From Desulfobacteraceae bacterium (lineage in GTDB: Bacteria > Desulfobacterota > Desulfobacteria > Desulfobacterales > ETH-SRB1): a DNA stretch of 13,245 nucleotides. Within the stretch, counting starts at the first letter, position 1. Each line of letters starts with the position of its first letter. A program made the position numbers and the translations under genes. The DNA is taken from NCBI GenBank assembly GCA_013202725.1, contig JABMRH010000041.1:1-13245 (forward strand), written 5' to 3'. This document shows, piece after piece, positions 7,550 to 13,245 of the stretch. A model generated the notes under the pieces. The model was not told the DNA's origin. It saw only the letters and a program-made list of their open reading frames with translations, and did no database searches.

Positions 7550-8677
7550 ATGCGCATTATTATCGCGGGCGGCGGTACAGGCGGACATCTTTTCCCGGGA
7601 ATTGCTATTGCAGATGCTTTTACGGCACGGGATCAGAAAAACAGAGTTCTCTTTGTCGGCACAGGCAAGCCTTTTGAAATATCGGTTTTGTCAAAAACTG
7701 TTTTTAAGCATAAATCTATTACAGCAGAAGGGATCAAAGGCAGGGGATTATGGAAACAGGCTGTTTCGGTTTTAAAAATACCAAAGGGAATATTTGAATC
7801 CATCATGATCCTTAAGGATTTCAGACCGGACATTGTTGTAGGGGTTGGCGGTTATTCTGCCGGATCGGTTGTTATAGCGGCATGGCTTATGGGCATTAAG
7901 ATTGTCCTCCATGAGCAGAATATTCTGCCTGGAATTACAAATCGCATCTTATCCGGTTTTGCAGACAGAATATATATATCCTTTAAAGATACAAGATTAG
8001 AGAGATTCCGATGGCTTGCCCCTGTTGATCCGAAAAAATTACTTGTTTCAGGAAATCCGGTACGAAAGGAGATCCTGCAATCCGCAATGGATCAACAGGA
8101 TGTAAGTTTGGACGATACAGGGCAGAAAAAACCTTTTACAGTACTGATTCTTGGGGGAAGCCAAGGGGCTCACAGCATAAATATGGCTGTTTTGGAAGCT
8201 TTTGAATACTTAGAAGAAAAGGATAAATATTTTTTCGTGCATCAGACAGGATCGGCTGATGAACAAGAAGTAAAAAGAGCATACATGAAAAGCAGCATTT
8301 CCTGCATGGTTAAATCTTTTTTCGACGATATGGCCAGGCAGTATCATAATGCCGACCTGGTTGTTTGCAGGGCAGGCGCGACAACCGTGGCGGAAGTTGC
8401 GGTCATGGGCAAGGGGGTGATTTTCATACCGTATCCTTTTGCCGCCGACAATCACCAGGTTTTAAATGCTGGTTCACTTGAAAATGAAAGGGCGGCTGAA
8501 ATGATACTTCAAAAAGATCTTACCGGTAAAAAGATCGCCAAAAGAATCGAGCATTATGCATTAAGCCCGGAAGCCCTTAAATCTATGGCCTCCAGGGCAA
8601 AGTCCATCGGCAGACCCGATGCGGCAGAGACTATTGTTGATGATTGTTACAAGTTAATTAAGGAATTGAGGGATTAA
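7550..8677 (+). CDS. murG: MurG, lipid I:GlcNAc transferase (lipid II synthase)
   Basis: GT-B glycosyltransferase (family GT28) on the inner face of the membrane that adds GlcNAc from UDP-GlcNAc to lipid I. The 375 residues are near the family norm. The N-terminal glycine-rich loop GGGTGGHLFPG is at 7-17 with the conserved His13. VGVGGYSAG and HEQN (121-124) follow. The C-terminal domain has GGSQGAHSIN at about 202-211, CRAGATTVAEVA with the conserved Glu282, and PYPFAADNHQ in the nucleotide-sugar pocket. The start is clear from the N-terminus MRIIIAGGGTGG. AAGGG at 7533-7537 is a rather distant Shine-Dalgarno, about 12 nt from the ATG. The next gene, murC, begins 26 nt after the stop, across an A/T-rich spacer. 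Confidence 0.98.
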   Translation: MRIIIAGGGTGGHLFPGIAIADAFTARDQKNRVLFVGTGKPFEISVLSKTVFKHKSITAEGIKGRGLWKQAVSVLKIPKGIFESIMILKDFRPDIVVGVGGYSAGSVVIAAWLMGIKIVLHEQNILPGITNRILSGFADRIYISFKDTRLERFRWLAPVDPKKLLVSGNPVRKEILQSAMDQQDVSLDDTGQKKPFTVLILGGSQGAHSINMAVLEAFEYLEEKDKYFFVHQTGSADEQEVKRAYMKSSISCMVKSFFDDMARQYHNADLVVCRAGATTVAEVAVMGKGVIFIPYPFAADNHQVLNAGSLENERAAEMILQKDLTGKKIAKRIEHYALSPEALKSMASRAKSIGRPDAAETIVDDCYKLIKELRD

Positions 8678-8703
8678 ATTCGTAATTCCTAAATTACAAA
8701 ATT
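8678..8703. repeat. A/T-rich degenerate short-unit repeat between murG and murC
   Basis: From the murG stop the sequence reads as loosely repeated 7-8 nt units: TAAATTCG, TAATTCC, TAAATTA, CAAAATTA. It runs into the murC ATG at 8704. It replaces any Shine-Dalgarno sequence. The units resemble the sequence before murD and the sequence after ftsA, which suggests one family of low-complexity intergenic sequence. At 26 bp the pattern could still be chance in an A/T-rich spacer. Confidence 0.4.
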
Positions 8704-10110
8704 ATGTATTTAAAAAAATATCACATGCACTTTGTTGGAATAGGCGGCATAGGGATGAGCGGTATTGCCGAACTACTTCTCAATCTTGGATACAAGGTTT
8801 CAGGGTCTGATGTAAAATTGTCATCCATTACCGAGCACCTGGAAAGTCTGGGATGCATTGTATTTAAAGGGCATTCCATGGAGCAGATCAGAGGAGCCGA
8901 TGTTGTGGTAACATCGTCGGCAATCGAGCCCGGAAATCCTGAAGTTGTCGCGGCCCGAGAAATGTCGGTTCCCGTAATACCAAGGGCTGAGATGCTTGCT
9001 GAGCTTATGCGTTTAAAATACAGCATTGCAGTTGCAGGAATGCACGGCAAGACATCGACCACCTCAATAATTGCAAGTATTCTCGATAAAGGAGGGTTGA
9101 GTCCAACAGTCGTTATCGGAGGAAAACTGAAAAGCATCGGCACAAATATGCTCCTGGGGCAGGGAGACTTTATTGTGGCTGAGGCGGATGAAAGCGACGG
9201 GTCATTTTTAAAAATGTCTCCTGCAATAGCGGTAGTGACAAATATAGACAAAGAACACCTTGATTTTTACAAGGACCTAAACGCCATAAAGGAGGTTTTT
9301 TTAAAATTTATCGATCGGGTCCCTTTTTACGGCCTTGTCGTTCTTTGCCTGGACAATGAGCCGATACAGGGCTTAATCCCAAAAATAAAGAAAAGATTTG
9401 TTACATACGGGATGAGTGCACAGGCCGATTTTCAGGCCAGGGATGTATTATTTGAGGGTCTTAAAAGCAGATTCAGCATTTATCATCATGGGTTGTTGCT
9501 TGGCGAAATAGTATTGAATCTTCCCGGATTGCATAACATTTACAATTCCATGGCAAGCATTGCAGTGGGAATTGAACTGGATATTCCGTTTAAAAAAATT
9601 AAATATGCTCTTGAAACCATTGAAGGGGTTCTCCGCAGGTTTGAGGTCAAGGGGGAGATAAAGGGAATTACAGTCGTGGATGACTATGGCCATCACCCTG
9701 CGGAAATCAAAGCAACACTGCAGGCGGTTAAGACGTGCTGGCCTGGCAGGCGCAAGGTGGTAGTATTTCAACCGCATCGCTATACAAGGACCAAAGCCCT
9801 TTTTGATGATTTTACGCGTACTTTTTACCAGGCCGACAAACTTATACTTCTTCCAATATATCCGGCCGGAGAAGAAAAGATAAGAGGGGTTGACAGCCTG
9901 TTATTATGCGAGGGGATCAAGGCCCATGGCCACAGAGATGCCGTATATGCAGACAGCGTTTCCGAATCTGTTTTTTATTTAAAAGAAACATTAAGGCAAG
10001 GGGATATCCTGCTCACTCTTGGCGCAGGGGATGTATGGAAAGTAGGGGAAGAGATACTGGAAGAGATGAAAGCAACGAGCAACCAGCAACAAACAACAAG
10101 AAATGCTTAA
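8704..10110 (+). CDS. murC: MurC, UDP-N-acetylmuramate:L-alanine ligase
   Basis: Cytoplasmic ATP-dependent ligase that attaches L-Ala to UDP-MurNAc, the first stem-peptide step. The 468 residues match the family. The N-terminal UDP-binding domain has HFVGIGGIGMSGIAELL. The P-loop is AGMHGKTST at 111-119, with Met where E. coli MurC has Thr. EADESDGSFL and NIDKEHLDFY follow, then DDYGHHPAEIKAT (HHP at 330-332), FQPHRYTRT and LLTLGAGDVWKVGEEIL. The family fold should end near EEILEEM; the last residues (KATSNQQQTTRNA) are encoded by a heptamer tandem repeat and look like a non-conserved tail. The ATG at 8704 gives a normal N-terminus but has no visible Shine-Dalgarno. An internal AAGGAGG at 9289-9295 precedes a T7A4 run. 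The 3' end overlaps murB by 8 bp. Confidence 0.97.
   Translation: MYLKKYHMHFVGIGGIGMSGIAELLLNLGYKVSGSDVKLSSITEHLESLGCIVFKGHSMEQIRGADVVVTSSAIEPGNPEVVAAREMSVPVIPRAEMLAELMRLKYSIAVAGMHGKTSTTSIIASILDKGGLSPTVVIGGKLKSIGTNMLLGQGDFIVAEADESDGSFLKMSPAIAVVTNIDKEHLDFYKDLNAIKEVFLKFIDRVPFYGLVVLCLDNEPIQGLIPKIKKRFVTYGMSAQADFQARDVLFEGLKSRFSIYHHGLLLGEIVLNLPGLHNIYNSMASIAVGIELDIPFKKIKYALETIEGVLRRFEVKGEIKGITVVDDYGHHPAEIKATLQAVKTCWPGRRKVVVFQPHRYTRTKALFDDFTRTFYQADKLILLPIYPAGEEKIRGVDSLLLCEGIKAHGHRDAVYADSVSESVFYLKETLRQGDILLTLGAGDVWKVGEEILEEMKATSNQQQTTRNA
9289..9306 (+). other. Internal Shine-Dalgarno followed by T7A4 slippery run inside murC
   Basis: AAGGAGG at 9289-9295 is a full anti-Shine-Dalgarno match inside the coding frame. 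It is followed at once by the codons TTT TTA AAA, which contain the in-frame heptamers T_TTT_TTA (9297-9303) and T_TTA_AAA (9300-9306). A +1 slip would meet TAA at 9302-9304; a -1 slip would run about 20 codons before a stop. Such arrangements stimulate frameshifting in known cases (dnaX, prfB), but the spacing here is shorter than in dnaX and the encoded residues (IKEVFLKF) look like normal MurC, so this may be chance. Confidence 0.25.
10072..10106 (+). repeat. Degenerate heptamer tandem repeat at the murC-murB junction
   Basis: Seven-base units follow one another: GCAACGA, GCAACCA, GCAACAA, ACAACAA and then GAAATGC, which contains the murB ATG at 10103. The period is read directly. Because 7 is not a multiple of 3, the repeat is read in shifting frames and yields the polar MurC tail ATSNQQQTTRNA. 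The same bases occupy the place where the murB ribosome-binding site should be. The repeat looks like an intergenic-type simple repeat that has become the end of one gene and the leader of the next. Confidence 0.7.
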
Positions 10111-11050
10111 TCCTGATTCAAAAAAATGGCTCACAAAGCTTTTTGGCAAAAATGTCAAATTCAACGAACCTATGTCCGGACACACCTCTTTACGGGTTGG
10201 CGGGCCTGCCTGGGCTTTTGTAACCCCTGAAAGTTTTGAAAAACTTTCGGAGCTTATCAGGTGGTCTAAGAAAAAAGGGATTTATTGCATGGTGATCGGT
10301 GGCGGTACAAATCTTCTTGTAAAGGACGGCGGCATAAATGGAATTATGGTTGTTCTTAAAAAGTGTCTTGACGGTATTGCCCGAACGGACAGCGGAAAGG
10401 ACTCTGTAGTTGTCACAGCCATGGCCGGCACAAGGCTTCAGACCCTTTGTTCTTTTGCTATAGATAACGGTCTTGAAGGAATGAATTTTGCTCTTGGCAT
10501 TCCTGGAACCGTCGGAGGCGCCATTATAATGAATGCCGGCACTGCTTACGGATCAATGGCCGGTGTTGTTGATTCTATAAAGGTTTTACTGCCGACAGGG
10601 GAAACCAGAATTATTTTAAGGCAAAATTTGCAGTTTGATTACAGAAAATTCTCATGGGACAGAAAGATAACAGATATTGATAATTGGCAACCGATTATAT
10701 TAAGCGCTGATTTTTCTCTGCATTCTTCGGACCAGCAAAGGCTGAAAAAACAGGCTGTAGAAATTTTGAAGGCACGCAAAAAAAGACAACCTTCGGGCTT
10801 TCCAAGCGCTGGATGTTTTTTTAAAAACCCTGCATTCGGCAAAACAGCAGGGGAATTCATTGATCTGGCAGGGCTTAAAGGGAAATCGATCGGGGGCGCA
10901 AAGATATCATCAAAACATGCAAATTTTATTCTGAATAAAGGCAATGCATCGGCAGCAGATATTCTTGCGCTGATGGAACTCGTTCAGGAGAGGGTGTCGA
11001 AAATTTTTAACATCAAGCTTGAATCGGAAATTATAATAGTTGGGGAATAA
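10103..11050 (+). CDS. murB: MurB, UDP-N-acetylenolpyruvoylglucosamine reductase
   Basis: Cytoplasmic FAD enzyme that reduces UDP-GlcNAc-enolpyruvate to UDP-MurNAc with NADPH. The 315 residues suit the shorter type II MurB group. The FAD domain has SLRVGGPA, GGGTNLLV at about 66-73 and ALGIPGTVGGAIIMNAG. DYRKF gives the conserved Tyr180-Arg181. The C-terminal active-site segment is PSAGCFFKNP, with Cys238 where E. coli MurB has its proton-donor Ser229 in GSFFKNP. The final LESEIIIVG corresponds to the LEPE segment with the catalytic Glu. The ATG at 10103 overlaps the murC stop by 8 bp and has no Shine-Dalgarno, only repeat sequence. It occupies the place of ddlB in the E. coli cluster. Function is secure; the effect of the Cys is not known from sequence. 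Confidence 0.96.
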   Translation: MLNPDSKKWLTKLFGKNVKFNEPMSGHTSLRVGGPAWAFVTPESFEKLSELIRWSKKKGIYCMVIGGGTNLLVKDGGINGIMVVLKKCLDGIARTDSGKDSVVVTAMAGTRLQTLCSFAIDNGLEGMNFALGIPGTVGGAIIMNAGTAYGSMAGVVDSIKVLLPTGETRIILRQNLQFDYRKFSWDRKITDIDNWQPIILSADFSLHSSDQQRLKKQAVEILKARKKRQPSGFPSAGCFFKNPAFGKTAGEFIDLAGLKGKSIGGAKISSKHANFILNKGNASAADILALMELVQERVSKIFNIKLESEIIIVGE

Positions 11051-11054
11051 ACAT

Positions 11055-11891
11055 ATGCGACAAAACTATTATAAAAACAGCCTGGCAAAAAGGCGCGCTA
11101 AAGTTATTCAACGCATTATTGCCTGTTTCAAAATGATGGCCGCAGTTTCCCTGGTGACGGCGATGAGCATTATTTTCATTTTTGGCTACGACCTCTTGAC
11201 ACAGTGTGATTATTTCAGGGCAAACAGTATAATTGTTAATGGAACGAACAGACTCTCCAAAAATCAGATAATTAAGCGTACCGGTATTGATGCTGGAATA
11301 AATATTTTTTCCGTAAATCTTTCAGCAACAAGAAAAAGATTGTTGGCGCATCCATGGATTGCCGATGCCGAAGTAAGAAGGGAACTGCCGGACGGAATAA
11401 ATATAAGGATAAAGGAGCATAAGCCTCTTGCCATCATAGACCTTGGTCGCAAATTTCTGATAAACGATCATGGAGAGATATTTAAAGAGTTAGCAGCTTC
11501 AGATCCCGGCAACTTGCCGGTTATTATCGGTCTTGAGTTTTCTGATCTGGATGTTTCCGGAAAATTCCGCAACATACCTTTCAATGCTGTAATGGATGTA
11601 TTGCGACTCGGGCAAAAGGAGGGATCGATTATTCCAAACAGATTATTAAAAGTAATCAGGGTTGATAGAGAAATAGGCATTACGCTTTATGCGTTTAACG
11701 GCATCAAAGCTATCAAGCTTGGATATAATAACTATCCGGACAAGTATGAAAGGCTTAAAAATGTTCTTTTCTATATGGAGAAAGGGCATAGCTTTTTAGA
11801 TTTTGATACTGTCGATCTGAACAATTTAGATCGCATTGTGGTGAATCCGGTTAGAATTGAATTACCGGCCATGGATTATAAGGAGGCTTAA
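11055..11891 (+). CDS. ftsQ: FtsQ / DivIB, cell-division protein with POTRA domain
   Basis: Bitopic membrane protein of the divisome that links cytoplasmic division proteins to the periplasmic septal synthase through FtsB and FtsL. The ATG at 11055 is chosen because GGGGA at 11042-11046 lies 8 nt upstream; an in-frame TTG at 11040 would add five residues inside the end of murB. The 278-residue product has a basic cytoplasmic N-terminus (KRRAK), one hydrophobic segment at about 27-47, then a POTRA domain at about 54-122 (SIIVNGTNRLS ... HPWIADAEVRRELPDGINIRIKE) and the FtsQ beta domain. Sequence conservation in this family is low; the call rests on POTRA pattern, topology and position between murB and ftsA. 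Four bases separate it from murB and one base from ftsA. Confidence 0.93.
   Translation: MRQNYYKNSLAKRRAKVIQRIIACFKMMAAVSLVTAMSIIFIFGYDLLTQCDYFRANSIIVNGTNRLSKNQIIKRTGIDAGINIFSVNLSATRKRLLAHPWIADAEVRRELPDGINIRIKEHKPLAIIDLGRKFLINDHGEIFKELAASDPGNLPVIIGLEFSDLDVSGKFRNIPFNAVMDVLRLGQKEGSIIPNRLLKVIRVDREIGITLYAFNGIKAIKLGYNNYPDKYERLKNVLFYMEKGHSFLDFDTVDLNNLDRIVVNPVRIELPAMDYKEA
11880..11886 (+). promoter_or_regulatory. Strong Shine-Dalgarno of ftsA
   Basis: AAGGAGG lies 6 nt before the ftsA ATG at 11893, inside the last codons of ftsQ. It is the best ribosome-binding site at any gene start in the window and settles the ftsA start against the upstream in-frame TTG at 11857. Confidence 0.85.
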
Positions 11892-11892
11892 G

Positions 11893-13119
11893 ATGCAGGG
11901 ACAGGAAAAGATAATTGTCGGCCTTGATATTGGAACCACCAAGATTTGTGCTGTGGTTGGTGAAATATCCGGAAATGAAATAAACATCATCGGGATCGGC
12001 ACTCATCCCTCAATCGGACTTCGAAAAGGAGTAGTGGTCAACATTGAATCAACAGTGGAATCGATAAAAAAGGCTGTTGAAGAGGCTGAACTTATGGCCG
12101 GATGTGAAATTTCATCTGTTTATGCCGGAATCGCCGGAGGACATATAACAGGCTTTAACAGTCGCGGGATCGTGGCAATAAAGGGTTCGGAAATCACAAA
12201 GCAAGACGTGGAACGTGTGATTGATGCAGCGCGGGCTGTGGCTATTCCTATGGATCGCGAAGTAATACATGTGCTTCCACAGGAGTTTATTGTAGATGAC
12301 GAAGCCGGCATCCAGAATCCTGTCGGCATGGCAGGTGTGCGATTGGAAGCCAAGATTCATATTGTTACAGGGGCTGTAACATCTGCCCATAACATCGTAA
12401 AATGCGCAAATCGGTCAGGTCTTGATGTATGTGATATTGTGCTTGAGTCTCTTGCTTCAAGTGAAGCGGTTTTGACCAGTGAAGAAAAGGAATTAGGCGC
12501 GGCGCTTATCGATCTTGGGGGCGGCACTTCGGATTTGGCTATTTTTTCAGGTGGCAACATCAGGCATACATTCATACTTGCCATTGGAGGTAACAACCTT
12601 ACGAATGATCTGGCAATCGGGCTGCGAACACCACATGCTGAAGCAGAAAAGATAAAGAAGAAATACGGGACCTGTGTTGCCCGTAATATACATGGTGAAG
12701 AAACAATCGAAGTGCCGGGTATGGGTGGGCGTAATCCCAGAAAACTCCCGATACAGATACTGGGAGAGATTTTAGAACCACGCATGGAAGAGATTTTTGC
12801 GCTGACAAAAAGAGAAATATACAGGGCCGGCATGGAGAATATCATTTCATCCGGAGTGGTTGTAACCGGAGGCTCAGCCCTTCTGGATGGAGTCGCGGAT
12901 GTTGCGGAATCTGTATTACAACTTCCAACACGCCTTGGCAAACCCAGGGGAATCGGCGGACTTGTCGATGTAGTGAATAATCCCATGTATGCTACAGGAG
13001 TCGGACTTGTTATATATGGCGTCAGGAATCAGAGCGTAAAGAAATTCAGAATCCGTGACGGAAATATATTTAATGGCATTATGAGCAGGATGAAAAGATG
13101 GTTTAAAGATGTAATTTAA
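11893..13119 (+). CDS. ftsA: FtsA, actin-like membrane anchor of the FtsZ ring
   Basis: Actin-family ATPase that polymerises at the membrane and tethers FtsZ to the division site. With the ATG at 11893 it has 408 residues, normal for FtsA. Phosphate-1 motif GLDIGTTKI is at 10-18, the FtsA-specific 1C (SHS2) insert follows within about 85-165, phosphate-2 motif IDLGGGTSDLA is at 206-216, and the adenosine motif GGSALLDGV is at 326-334. The C-terminus GIMSRMKRWFKDVI (395-408) is the amphipathic membrane-targeting helix, so the protein is complete. An upstream TTG at 11857 in the same frame is rejected because AAGGAGG sits just before the ATG. It starts one base after the ftsQ stop. ftsZ is expected next but lies outside the window. 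Confidence 0.98.
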   Translation: MQGQEKIIVGLDIGTTKICAVVGEISGNEINIIGIGTHPSIGLRKGVVVNIESTVESIKKAVEEAELMAGCEISSVYAGIAGGHITGFNSRGIVAIKGSEITKQDVERVIDAARAVAIPMDREVIHVLPQEFIVDDEAGIQNPVGMAGVRLEAKIHIVTGAVTSAHNIVKCANRSGLDVCDIVLESLASSEAVLTSEEKELGAALIDLGGGTSDLAIFSGGNIRHTFILAIGGNNLTNDLAIGLRTPHAEAEKIKKKYGTCVARNIHGEETIEVPGMGGRNPRKLPIQILGEILEPRMEEIFALTKREIYRAGMENIISSGVVVTGGSALLDGVADVAESVLQLPTRLGKPRGIGGLVDVVNNPMYATGVGLVIYGVRNQSVKKFRIRDGNIFNGIMSRMKRWFKDVI

Positions 13120-13245
13120 TCCGTAACCGTTCAAAGGTTCAAAGGTTCAGGGGGCTCAGCTGATTGCAAATTCTAAATAACAAATCACAAATCACAATAT
13201 AAAATAAATTAAAATTCCCAAAATTAAAAAATACCAACCCGGATA
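13120..13245. repeat. Non-coding leader after ftsA with octamer and heptamer tandem repeats
   Basis: These 126 bp to the window edge hold no gene start that I can support. GTTCAAAG occurs twice in tandem at 13129-13144 and a third, changed copy GTTCAGGG follows at 13145-13152. TCAGCTGA at 13156-13163 is an 8-bp palindrome. ACAAATC occurs twice in tandem at 13180-13193 with a decayed third copy, inside a strongly A-rich stretch that continues to about 13231. CAAAATTA at 13219-13226 repeats the word seen next to the murD and murC start codons. If ftsZ follows, this is its 5' leader or promoter region. I see no terminator hairpin. Confidence 0.6.

Noticed and set aside
8721..9251. 176-codon minus-strand open frame opposite murC
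   Set aside because: Shadow of conserved MurC motifs, with no start context or domain.
12357..12986. 209-codon minus-strand open frame opposite ftsA
   Set aside because: Its composition (rich in Ser, Pro, Ile) mirrors the ftsA codons, and ftsA is complete and conserved here.
13164..13203. TTGCAA and TATAAA after ftsA as an ftsZ promoter
   Set aside because: The spacing is 28 nt, far from the usual 16-18, and the region is too A/T-rich for such matches to mean much.
1..13245. A novel defence, mobile or secondary-metabolism system
   Set aside because: Every complete gene is a recognisable dcw-cluster gene, and no unexplained reading frame or gap over 150 bp remains.

Overview
The window holds a nearly continuous block of a dcw (division and cell wall) cluster. 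All ten complete genes and one partial gene lie on the + strand, in the order ftsI (3' part) - murE - murF - mraY - murD - ftsW - murG - murC - murB - ftsQ - ftsA. The window ends 126 bp after ftsA, where ftsZ would be expected. I see no mobile element with a transposase, no CRISPR array, no tRNA or rRNA, and no novel multigene system. The gene content is ordinary core biology, and the unusual signals lie at gene junctions and in a few residues.

The organism is a Gram-negative-type bacterium making meso-diaminopimelate peptidoglycan, because MurE carries the DNPR motif. Three features fit a Desulfobacterota (former Deltaproteobacteria) genome, possibly Desulfobacterales: murB sits where E. 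coli has ddlB, FtsI has no PASTA tail, and GC content is moderate. This is inference from gene order and protein flavour, not from a database match.

Layout: 1-912 is the transpeptidase domain of FtsI, cut inside the SxxK active-site motif. 909-4922 is murE, murF and mraY, tightly packed with overlaps of 4 and 32 bp and one 8-nt gap. 4923-5070 is a 148-bp AT-rich gap with imperfect inverted arms. 5071-8677 is murD, ftsW and murG. 8678-8703 is a short A/T-rich spacer of degenerate repeats. 8704-11050 is murC and murB, overlapping by 8 bp; the end of murC is built from a heptamer tandem repeat. 11055-13119 is ftsQ and ftsA. 13120-13245 is a non-coding leader full of octamer and heptamer repeats.

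How the genes work together: MurB and MurC make UDP-MurNAc-L-Ala, then MurD, MurE and MurF add D-Glu, meso-DAP and D-Ala-D-Ala. MraY moves the product onto undecaprenyl phosphate as lipid I, and MurG adds GlcNAc to form lipid II. FtsW polymerises it and FtsI cross-links it at the septum. FtsQ and FtsA link these enzymes to the membrane and to the FtsZ ring. No ddl gene lies in the window, so D-Ala-D-Ala ligase must be encoded elsewhere.

The points most worth a second look are these: low-complexity short-period repeats at four junctions, where three genes (murD, murC, murB) start without a visible Shine-Dalgarno sequence; a Cys in place of the usual catalytic Ser of MurB; loss of the DSR motif in MurE; and several homopolymer or slippery sites (A9 in murE and murF; an internal Shine-Dalgarno next to T7A4 in murC).
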